A stretch of 64,000 nt of DNA from CAVXJN01 sp963762165 (GTDB lineage: Bacteria > Pseudomonadota > Gammaproteobacteria > JASBUN01). The translations under genes were made by a program, and so were the position numbers. The notes under the pieces were generated by a model that did no database searches, had not been told where the DNA came from, and saw only the letters and a program-made list of their open reading frames with translations. Positions within the stretch are counted from its first letter, which is position 1. Every line of letters begins with the position of its first letter. This document shows positions 27,578 to 34,529 of this stretch, one piece after another. Where the stretch lies: assembly GCA_963762165.1 (NCBI GenBank), contig CAVXJN010000003.1:868001-932000 (forward strand), given 5' to 3'.

Positions 27578-28573
27578 ATGATGATTAGCGTTGGGTTCTT
27601 TAATAATAAGGGTGGGGTCGGGAAAACCACCCTACTTTGCAATCTCGCTTCGTCATTGGCAATGACCAAGAAGCAAAAAGTTTTGGTTATCGATGCGGAC
27701 CCGCAATGCAATGCATCGGCGTATATGCTCTCAGAGGATGACCTAGCCCGCATTTTAACCGATGAAGAGCACAACAGCTTAGATGCATTCTATGAGCCAG
27801 TACGTCGCGGACGAGGCTATCCAGAGGCGCCTCCAACAATCGTACGCAGTCCGCGCTTTATGGTGGATTTGATCGTAGGTGATCCAAAACTGTCCATACG
27901 TGAGGACCTTTTGGCGACGGATTGGGCTGCCACCAGAAATGGTGATCCAAGAGGTTTTCAAACGACGTATGCGATAAGAGAACTGGTGGGTCGGTTAAAC
28001 GAATACGATTTTATTCTAATCGACATGGGTCCCTCGCTAGGTGCTTTGAATCGATCGGTACTGCTGGCAGTAGACTATTTTCTCATGCCGCTGTCCGTCG
28101 ACATCTTTAGCCTTATGGCTGTCGAAAATATTATTAAATCTCTGACGCACTGGAAGGATGCGCTTGAAGATGCAATTCAAAAGCATATAAGACAAGAACG
28201 TGCTGCGTTTGAAATACAAGGGCGCGCAGTAAACTGGAATCTCCGGTTTGCCGGCTTTGTTATGCAGCAGTACCGAGCGAAAAAGAAGGAAGGAGTGCGT
28301 CAGGCGGTCGAAGCGTTCGAGCGCATTATTGCCAAGCAAAAGGAAGAGATCGTCACACTGTGCAAGTTCTTTGGTGTCGACGAAGAAGACGTGAACTTAG
28401 GAGAAATTCCCACGTTGAGTAGTGTTGTACCCTTATCGCAGCAAGCGCACGCACCAATTTTTGATCTCGGCGCAAAGGACGGCATCGTTGGGTCGCAATA
28501 TACTCGGGTATCCGAGGCTGCCGTTTTTTTCCACAAGATCTCCGAGAAGTTCTTTGATCGGGTCTCGCGATGA
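27578..28573 (+). CDS. Stand-alone ParA/MinD-family ATPase
   Basis: A 331-aa deviant-Walker ATPase. Walker A is KGGVGKTTL in residues ~11-19, A' is VLVIDADPQCNAS, and Walker B is YDFILIDMGPSLGALNRSVL. All catalytic features of ParA-type switch ATPases are kept, including the signature Lys. There is no N-terminal DNA-binding domain (compare plasmid ParA type Ia) and no ParB or parS-like repeat nearby, so plasmid partition is unlikely. Residues ~200-270 (KKKEGVRQAVEAFERIIAKQKEE) look like an extra helical insertion. The stop overlaps the next ATG by four bases (ATGA), so ATPase and SIR2 protein are translated together. Its composition is lower in GC than the flanking core. I infer a sensor or regulator role for the SIR2 effector; this is not shown by sequence alone. 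Confidence 0.9.
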   Translation: MMISVGFFNNKGGVGKTTLLCNLASSLAMTKKQKVLVIDADPQCNASAYMLSEDDLARILTDEEHNSLDAFYEPVRRGRGYPEAPPTIVRSPRFMVDLIVGDPKLSIREDLLATDWAATRNGDPRGFQTTYAIRELVGRLNEYDFILIDMGPSLGALNRSVLLAVDYFLMPLSVDIFSLMAVENIIKSLTHWKDALEDAIQKHIRQERAAFEIQGRAVNWNLRFAGFVMQQYRAKKKEGVRQAVEAFERIIAKQKEEIVTLCKFFGVDEEDVNLGEIPTLSSVVPLSQQAHAPIFDLGAKDGIVGSQYTRVSEAAVFFHKISEKFFDRVSR

Positions 28574-29436
28574 TTGATTGGTGCGAAGACCTGGTACAGG
28601 CAATTGCTCGGCGAAAAAGTGTGATCGTAATTGGGTCCGGCGTATCGCGAAACTCAGAAAATGCAGCCGGAAAGCAACCTGCTTCGTGGGAGGAGTTCTT
28701 GCGGAATTGCTCAGCGGACCTGCAGAACCCAGAGTATATCGGTGAGCTTATTGATCGAAGAGACTACTTGACCGCATGCGAACTCATCAAGAGAGTTTTG
28801 ACCCCAGACATTTTCGTCGACAAGGTGCAGCGCGAATACCAGCGCCCGGGCTATACTCATGCGCTCATCCATGAGCACATTTACAATCTTGATTCGGCTA
28901 TCGTAGCCAGCCCAAATTTTGATCATATATACGATACGTACGCATCAAATATATCAGCGGGCTCAATCGTAACCAAAGATCACACCAGCCGGGATCTTGC
29001 CAACTACCTTCTCGGTGGCGAAGTGCGTCTGCTTATAAAGACCCACGGTTCCGCGAACAACCCCCAAGAAGTGATATTTACACGAGCTGATTACGCGCGT
29101 GCTCGAACTGAGCATGTGCTCTTTTATGAGATCTTCAAAGCGTTGGTCCTGACGCACACCTTTCTGTTTATTGGTTGCGGTATAGATGATCCTGACGTTC
29201 GAATGCTGTTTGAGGACGTGCAATTCGCTCATGGAAGAATGCCTTTTCATTACATGACTCTCCCGCAGGGAGAATTTCATACGGAAATTCTTGCGATGGC
29301 ATCGGAGTCTATGCGGATCCGTTTTCTTGAATATTCGCCGGAGGATCGGCACGCCGAACTCACGGAATCGTTGGGGGAGCTTGTTAGGAGAGTTGAAGAA
29401 TACAGACAACAAAAGGCTGAAGACCGCAAATGGTAA
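28570..29436 (+). CDS. SIR2-domain protein (SIR2_2-like), putative NAD-consuming effector
   Basis: A 288-aa protein with a degenerate but complete SIR2 core. VIVIGSGVSRNSE near residues 19-31 replaces the GAGIS NAD-binding motif. SPNFDHIYD replaces TxNxD (catalytic Asn). LIKTHGSANNPQEVIFTRAD carries the catalytic His, and FLFIGCGIDDPDVRMLFED is the C-terminal NAD-site block. This pattern belongs to the SIR2_2 group seen in anti-phage systems such as Thoeris ThsA and DSR, where it cleaves NAD+, rather than to deacetylases, which have a four-Cys zinc module that is absent here. No other domain is fused. It is coupled to the ParA gene by ATGA overlap. NADase activity is inferred. Confidence 0.9.
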   Translation: MIDWCEDLVQAIARRKSVIVIGSGVSRNSENAAGKQPASWEEFLRNCSADLQNPEYIGELIDRRDYLTACELIKRVLTPDIFVDKVQREYQRPGYTHALIHEHIYNLDSAIVASPNFDHIYDTYASNISAGSIVTKDHTSRDLANYLLGGEVRLLIKTHGSANNPQEVIFTRADYARARTEHVLFYEIFKALVLTHTFLFIGCGIDDPDVRMLFEDVQFAHGRMPFHYMTLPQGEFHTEILAMASESMRIRFLEYSPEDRHAELTESLGELVRRVEEYRQQKAEDRKW

Positions 29437-29506
29437 AAATAAAAGGCAACAAGAATAAATCCGGGTCAGAGTGAGCTGCCCGATTTTACACGGACAAGGG
29501 GAAACA

Positions 29507-29848
29507 ATGAAGAAGACGATGTGTAGTTTGGTGCTGCTGGTCGTGATGAGCGCGGCAAAGGCTTACACAGGCACGGAAATGCTAATTCAGTGCCAATCGG
29601 GAAACAAAGAATATCAGTTCTGCATGGGATACATGTCCGGCACAATCGAAACGTTGGTCGATTATAATTATCTGTGTCCTCCTGAAGATGTCACTGTCAA
29701 TCAACTGGTCACCATGACGCAGAAGTGGCTCCGCGAGCATCCGCAGAATTGGCACGAACCAGTATCTGCGCCTCTTATATTAGTTGCTCTTCAGTCTCAT
29801 TGGATTTGCAAAGGCGCACTCAAACGCATTATGAAACAGGCCCAGTGA
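29507..29848 (+). CDS. Secreted Rap1a/Tai-like small protein
   Basis: A signal peptide (MKKTMCSLVLLVVMSAAKA) precedes a ~95-aa mature domain with the Rap1a/Tai pattern: TGTEMLIQCQSG, FCMGYMSGTIETLVD, LCPPEDVTVNQLVTMTQKWL, HPQNWHEPVSAPLILVALQ and a final Cys. In this fold the cysteines form disulfides. Rap1a-type proteins include T6SS immunity proteins but many members have no known toxin. The start at 29507 has AAGGGG upstream. A RAYT-end-like sequence (GGGTCAGAGTGAGC) lies immediately before it, and a truncated IS3 follows. No T6SS gene is nearby, so immunity function is open. Confidence 0.75.
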   Translation: MKKTMCSLVLLVVMSAAKAYTGTEMLIQCQSGNKEYQFCMGYMSGTIETLVDYNYLCPPEDVTVNQLVTMTQKWLREHPQNWHEPVSAPLILVALQSHWICKGALKRIMKQAQ

Positions 29849-29884
29849 ATCGCCCCGGGTATCGCGGAGGCTGTTGGGTTTAAG

Positions 29885-30527
29885 TCATGCTGCAATCGCG
29901 GCCTGACGTTGAAGTTGTCGATAGTAGTTTGCCTCCGCTTCTGCGGGAGGGATATACCCGATGGGTTCGAGCAGCCGGTGATGATTGAACCAGGACACCC
30001 ATTCGAGCGTGGCCAGTTCGACGGATTCCCGGGATTTCCACGGGCCACGCCGATGGATCAGCTCCGCTTTGTACAGGCCGTTGATGGTCTCGGCCAGGGC
30101 GTTATCGTAGCTGTCGCCTTTGCTGCCGACCGACGGTTCGATACCAACCTCGGCCAGCCGCTCGGTGTATCGAATGCTGAGGTATTGCGACCCGCGGTCG
30201 GAGTGATGAACCAGCGCATCCGCGTCGGCCGGCTGTCGAGCGTAGAGGGCTTGTTCCAGCGCATCGAGCACGAAGTCGGTGGTCATGGTGCGGCTCACCC
30301 GCCAGCCCACGATGCGCCGGGCGAAGACATCCACGACGAAGGCTACGTACAGCCAACCCTGCCAGGTCGACACGTAGGTGAAGTCCGACACCCACAGCTG
30401 ATTCGGGCGATCGGCCTGGAACTGGCGATTGACCCGATCCAGCGGGCATGGCACCGATCGGTCCGGCACGGTGGTGCGAGGCGTCTTGCCACGGCGCGCA
30501 CCCTGCAAGCCCGAAGAACACTCAACC
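29885..30527 (-). pseudogene. IS3-family transposase OrfB, C-terminal remnant
   Basis: The last ~207 residues of an IS3-type OrfB. The DDE triad is visible: Asp in WVSDFTYVSTWQG, Asp in HHSDRGSQYLS, and Glu in YDNALAETINGLYKAEL. The N-terminal half is missing. The reading frame abuts a RAYT subfamily-A left end at 30528, which probably removed or displaced the rest. No matching left inverted repeat is present, so it cannot move. Confidence 0.88.
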
Positions 30528-30671
30528 GGGGTCGGAACACAATAAACGCTAATATAGCCTTGCCGAACCTAACAATCTGATTAATCCCGTGAACCAACCA
30601 CAAGGAGGTGGGCGATGTCACGTAAACCCCCTTTTGTGCTGCCGGGCGTGCCGCAGCATGTTATTCAGTAA
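30528..30671 (+). pseudogene. RAYT subfamily A, truncated after 18 codons
   Basis: The subfamily-A left end (GGGGTCGGAACACAATAAAC) and leader with AAGGAGG are followed by ATG 30615 and MSRKPPFVLPGVPQHVIQ, then TAA at 30669. The leader and first codons match the intact copy at 33672-33830 almost base for base; the rest is gone. Confidence 0.85.
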
Positions 30672-30682
30672 AAAGAACAATC

Positions 30683-30795
30683 GGGGTCGGAACACAATTA
30701 ACGCTAATATACGAGACCGAAGCTTCACGTGTTATTGCAAACGCACATGACTGATCCCATCTCCACCTGTATTAGCAAAAACTGTGTCCCGACCC
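30683..30795. mobile_element. Transposase-free element bounded by RAYT-A ends
   Basis: A left end GGGGTCGGAACACA (30683) and an inverted right end TGTGTCCCGACCC (to 30795) enclose ~85 bp without an ORF. CGCTAATATA near the left and GTATTAGC near the right extend the inverted repeat. It looks like a non-autonomous derivative of subfamily A. Confidence 0.65.
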
Positions 30796-30807
30796 TATTT
30801 GTTCCGT

Positions 30808-31287
30808 ATGTTTGATACTTTTTACCGGTACTGGAGAAAGCCTCGGGGAATTAGAAGTTATAAGATAACTTCGGATAGAGTTGGCGAGGTTTATAGCGAT
30901 ATTGCTGAACAAGCTGTGGAAACATCATTTTCAGTTTTCATCGTTCCACGGCCAAATCAGGATTCAGTTGAGGTGCAATTTTCGATTGAAGACGGTGCGG
31001 CTGGTCTAGATTGGATTCTTGAGTCTGAGGCCAACAAAGCGGAGCGTCGTAACGTTGAACAGTATATTTTGTCCAAAGGTTTTCATTTCCAAGAAAAGGA
31101 AATGAATAATTGGCATTATTTGCGTATCGAGCAAGGCGACCTAGTCAAACTTTGTGTCGGCATCATCAAAGATCTCTACGACGCAGACGAGGTCATTCTC
31201 AGATATGGTGGCTTCAAAGTTAGGCCACTTTCAAGAATCATGAAAAATTGGATCACTCAATCGGGGTCGGAACACAATAAACGTTAA
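30808..31287 (+). CDS. Hypothetical protein with C-terminus formed by a RAYT end
   Basis: About 160 aa starting MFDTFYRYWRKPRGIRSYKI, AT-rich compared with the core genome. Predicted mixed alpha/beta with a patch VEVQFSIEDGAAGLDWILE and a basic end KVRPLSRIMKNWITQ. I do not recognise a family. The last residues SGSEHNKR and the stop are read from a RAYT-A left end (GGGGTCGGAACACAATAAAC from 31263), so the native C-terminus has probably been replaced. It is flanked on both sides by transposase-free RAYT-A elements. Confidence 0.6.
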   Translation: MFDTFYRYWRKPRGIRSYKITSDRVGEVYSDIAEQAVETSFSVFIVPRPNQDSVEVQFSIEDGAAGLDWILESEANKAERRNVEQYILSKGFHFQEKEMNNWHYLRIEQGDLVKLCVGIIKDLYDADEVILRYGGFKVRPLSRIMKNWITQSGSEHNKR

Positions 31288-31366
31288 TAGAGAAAACCGG
31301 GTCGGAAACGATTAATCGCTAATATTAGCCGTTAATCCACTCCGATCCGATTTTTCTCTCCGACCC
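31263..31366. mobile_element. Second transposase-free RAYT-A end pair
   Basis: Left end GGGGTCGGAACACAATAA at 31263, a second left-like GGGTCGGAAACG at ~31302, and an inverted CTCTCCGACCCC ending at 31366. The inner part is palindromic around CGCTAATATTAGCC. No ORF. Confidence 0.6.
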
Positions 31367-31453
31367 CATCTTTCTACGATTGGAACAATGACCTTTGCAA
31401 TGAGGCCGACATAGACTCGGAACGCAGTCGCCGTCGTCCCCATGAAGGCGTGT

Positions 31454-31648
31454 AAAAGGGGACGGAGGGATTAAATTCTGTACAGTGTGTGGCGCTGATA
31501 TTATCTAGACGCAATTTGAATTCTGAAAGGGCAACGCAAAGGAACTGCAATGCCAAGACGAGCACGAAACTGTCTTCCGGGCTTTCCCTATCACTTAGTC
31601 CAGCGTGGTAACAATCGGGAGGCCTGTTTCATTGAACCGGGAAATTAC
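31454..31648 (+). pseudogene. RAYT subfamily D, N-terminal fragment
   Basis: The left end AAAAGGGGACGGAGGGATTA (31454), a ~95-bp leader and ATG 31550 give MPRRARNCLPGFPYHLVQRG, NNREACFIEPGNY, then unrelated sequence. It aligns with the first 33 codons of the copy at 54037. The ~285 bp after it, up to the peroxidase gene, show nothing I can name. Confidence 0.8.
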
Positions 31649-31932
31649 CCACCCGAGAACCCATTAATGAACTCCGACCGCATTTTGCCGGAACTCTGAG
31701 AAGCCATTCCCTTCTTAATCGCGGTTTTACTGAATTGCCTCAGTGCAAGCTCGCGGGAGACTGACGACCAGTCCTTTATTCTGTACGCATTCGACATACT
31801 GGGGTGCCGATTATTTGATCGGGCCGCGACGCGGCCGGGGTAATAGTCAACTTGCCAAACGGCAATTGCTAATTATCTTGATCAAAACTCAACTGGTGTA
31901 CATGGCGTGGGCCTCCGGCTCTCCGCCGGTGT

Positions 31933-32973
31933 TCACGGCTTGGGTTGCGGGGTCTTGGCCACGCTCGGCGGCAGGATCGGCAATGTCACCTGGGGCTGGT
32001 CGCCAGTGAGTGTGCCGAGGAAGGTGGTGATGCGGTCCACCTCTGTCTCGGTGAGCTTCGCGCCAAGCTGGCTGTTGCCCATGATCGCGACTGCTTGGCG
32101 CAGGTCCCACACCTTGCCCGAGTGGAAGTACGGCGGCGTCAGCGTCACGTTGCGCAGCGAAGGCACGCGGAACACGTATTCGTCGCTGACCGTCTTGGTG
32201 ACGGCGAAGCGGCCCTTGTCCCCGGGGGGCAGGATGTCTGCGCCCGGGCGTTCCACCACGCCGAACGGGGTATACATGCCGCCGCCGACGTTGATGCCGC
32301 TGTGGCATGCCGCGCAGCCCTTGCCGATGAACAGCGCCAGACCCTGTGTCTGGGTGGCGTCGAGCGCCTTTTCATCGCCGCGCAGATAGCGGTCGAACGG
32401 CGCGTTGGGCGTGATCAGGGTGGCCTCGAATACCGCGATGGCACGGCGGATGTTCTCGAACGTGAGCGCGTCGGCACTGCCGGGAAATGCCTTGGCGAAG
32501 GCCGGGGCGTAGCCGGGAATACCCTTCAGCTGTTCAACTGCGTGTTCGGCAGTGGTGTCCATCTCAACCGGATTCACCAGCGGCCCGCCCGCCTGCTGCT
32601 CGAGGTCTTTGGCGCGGCCATCCCAGAACTGGGCGACGTTGAAAACGGCGTTGTACACTGTCGGCGCGTTGCGTCCGCCGTGCTGCCAGCGATGTCCCAG
32701 CGAGGTCTCCTGCAGATCGACGCCGCCCATGCCGACCATGTGGCAGGAGTTGCAGGTGATGACGTGGCTTTCAGACAGGCGAGGATCGAAGTAGAGCATC
32801 TTGCCCAGCAACACCTTGGCCGGCGAAGTCGGGTTGTCAGGCAGCGCCGGCGGCTGGGTCGGAATCGGCTTGAACAGGTCCTGCGCCTGCTTCAGCTGGT
32901 CCGACTGAGACCAGGCCGGAGCAGACAGCGCGCCCGCCAGGGCAAGGAATGTAAAGAGCGTGATCGGTCGCAT
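31933..32973 (-). CDS. Di-heme cytochrome c peroxidase (MauG/CcpA family)
   Basis: This periplasmic enzyme reduces H2O2 with electrons from c-type cytochromes. A signal peptide (ITLFTFLALAGALSAPAWS) precedes two c-heme sites, CNSCH (about residue 74) and CAACH (about 220). MLYFDPRLSESHVITC and GRNAPTVYNAVFN are family landmarks, as is the C-terminal LTPPYFHSG. The start 32973 (MRPITLF) has AAGGAA upstream; the frame extends 64 codons further but that is not protein-like. The Pro-rich tail (PPSVAKTPQPKP) is unusual but short. It is alone among mobile remnants. Confidence 0.93.
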   Translation of the reverse strand: MRPITLFTFLALAGALSAPAWSQSDQLKQAQDLFKPIPTQPPALPDNPTSPAKVLLGKMLYFDPRLSESHVITCNSCHMVGMGGVDLQETSLGHRWQHGGRNAPTVYNAVFNVAQFWDGRAKDLEQQAGGPLVNPVEMDTTAEHAVEQLKGIPGYAPAFAKAFPGSADALTFENIRRAIAVFEATLITPNAPFDRYLRGDEKALDATQTQGLALFIGKGCAACHSGINVGGGMYTPFGVVERPGADILPPGDKGRFAVTKTVSDEYVFRVPSLRNVTLTPPYFHSGKVWDLRQAVAIMGNSQLGAKLTETEVDRITTFLGTLTGDQPQVTLPILPPSVAKTPQPKP

Positions 32974-33424
32974 TATGCGTATTCCTTTCGCTGCGCAAGA
33001 GGGGCTTGTCAACCGAGTGAGATGGGCTGCAGCGCACCCGCCGTGCATGCACCGTGGATTCCCCTGTCGACGCCGCGCTCGGCCGCCATTGCCGACCCAC
33101 GTGCGCTCACGCGGCGACATTTCGGTCGCCTGCCGCTTCCGCCCGGGTCGCGGACACGTGTCCAAAAAAGATCGTCCATAATTCGTCTTCTGTCAACGGG
33201 CTGATAAAAAACGAAGTGTAACCACCCGGAAATCTCTTCTGATCGGTTATCGTGGCATGAGTCTGGCAAGCCCAATCACATTGGTCCAATCACGCAGTTG
33301 GGGGGGTTACGACGTAGGGGTTACGAAGTAGGGGTCAGCAAAAAACAGAAATAGGGGTCAGACTGAGGCGCCCCTGATTTCACGGACACCTAGATAAGGG
33401 GATAATGCCCCGAGGAGGTGTCCG

Positions 33425-33671
33425 ATGCAAAAGCGAAAGACATTTACCAGGGAGTTCAAGCTCGAGGCGGTGCGACTGCTGGAGCGAGGCGATCGACCCG
33501 CGGCGGAGCTGGCGCGAGAAGGCCGCGCAAACTTTGCCCAGGAGTCGGGGTGAAGTATCAGTTTATCGCCGATCACCAGCGGTTCCGTGTGATATCGATG
33601 TGCAGGGCGCTGGGTGTGAGCCGAAGTGGATCTACGGCTGGCGTAATCGGCCTGCCAGTATGGCCAAAACC
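33425..33671 (+). pseudogene. IS3-family element remnant (OrfA start joined to OrfB start)
   Basis: MQKRKTFTREFKLEAVRLLE begins OrfA at 33425, after GAGGAGGTGTCCG. It is internally deleted and then continues into the OrfB beginning (VKYQFIADHQRFRVISMCRA, then GWRNRPASMAKT in another frame). The remnant stops exactly at a RAYT-A left end (33672). The preceding ~260 bp hold several GGGGTC-type repeats (AGGGGTTACGA, AGGGGTCAGCA, AGGGGTCAGACTGAG) and no gene. Confidence 0.75.
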
Positions 33672-34512
33672 GGGGTCGGAACACAATAAACGCTAATATA
33701 GCCTTGCCGAACCTAACAATCTGATTAATCCCGTGAACCAACCACAAGGAGGTGGGCGATGTCACGTAAACCCCGTTTTGTGCTGCCGGGCGTGCCGCAG
33801 CACGTTATCCAGCGCGGTCACAATCGCACCCCATGTTTTTTCGCTGACGATGATTATCATCGTTACCTGCACGATTTGCATGAGGCCGCGATCAAGAACC
33901 AGGTTCACATTCATGCCTATGTCCTCATGACGAACCATGTGCATTTGTTGGTGACGCCCGAGGAGACGTTCAGCGTGATGCACACCATGCAGGATCTCGG
34001 GCGGAAGTTTGTGCGCTACATCAATCACCGTTACAGACGGACCGGCGGGTTATGGGAAGGCCGCTACAAAGCGAGCCTAGTGGATAGCGAGGCGTATTTA
34101 TTAACCTGCATGCGCTATATCGAGATGAACCCTGTCCGCGCCGGAATGGTGTCTCATCCGGGCGAATACCGCTGGTCAAGTTACGGGGCAAACGCTCATG
34201 GCAAGCCGAACAACATGCTCACCCGGCATCCGGTGTACCGATCCCTCGGTCAGGATACAGCAACACGGGAATATGCCTATCGTGAACTGTTTCGATCCAG
34301 CCTGGATACGGGTGAACTGCACGCAGTACGAGAGGCGTTGAACCAGGAATTGGTATTGGGCCGTGAAGACTTCAAAGACAAAATAGAGGCGATGTTGCAG
34401 CGCCAAGCGCGGCCAGGTGTTCGTGGTCGACCGCGCGTGGAAGAAGAGCAGGGGGTTTATCAATGACTGTAGTACATTAGCGTAATTTTAGCGTAATCTG
34501 CGTTCCGACCCC
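33672..34512 (+). mobile_element. RAYT subfamily A, complete element
   Basis: The left end GGGGTCGGAACACA (33672) is an inverted match, with one mismatch, to the right end TGCGTTCCGACCCC (ending 34512). CGCTAATATA inside the left end matches inverted TACATTAGCG inside the right end. It encloses one intact transposase gene. The right end is followed by a CGTTTTC tandem duplicate. It ends 18 bp from the stop of the hybrid kinase gene. Confidence 0.85.
33759..34466 (+). CDS. REP-associated tyrosine transposase (RAYT), subfamily A
   Basis: A 235-aa Y1-type HUH nuclease of the IS200-like/TnpA_REP family that would cut and join single-stranded DNA at its cognate hairpin ends. HVH at residues 60-62 (VLMTNHVHLLVTP) is the metal-binding HUH motif. 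A candidate nucleophile is Tyr87 or Tyr92 in GRKFVRYINHRYRRTGGLWE. MRYIEMNPVRAGMV and YRWSSYGANA are the RAYT-specific C-terminal blocks. AAGGAGG stands eight bases before the ATG. It is intact, and the copy at 38466 is its near-identical decayed sister. Confidence 0.93.
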   Translation: MSRKPRFVLPGVPQHVIQRGHNRTPCFFADDDYHRYLHDLHEAAIKNQVHIHAYVLMTNHVHLLVTPEETFSVMHTMQDLGRKFVRYINHRYRRTGGLWEGRYKASLVDSEAYLLTCMRYIEMNPVRAGMVSHPGEYRWSSYGANAHGKPNNMLTRHPVYRSLGQDTATREYAYRELFRSSLDTGELHAVREALNQELVLGREDFKDKIEAMLQRQARPGVRGRPRVEEEQGVYQ

Positions 34513-34529
34513 GTTTTCCGTTTTCTCCT

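Noticed and set aside
27578..28573. ParA gene as part of a plasmid or integrated-plasmid partition locus
   Set aside because: No ParB, no parS-like repeats and no replication or conjugation genes; the partner is a SIR2 protein with coupled translation.
28570..29436. SIR2 protein as a protein deacetylase (CobB-like)
   Set aside because: The four-cysteine zinc module and canonical GAGxSxxSGIPxFR motif are absent; the pattern is that of SIR2_2 defence-type domains.
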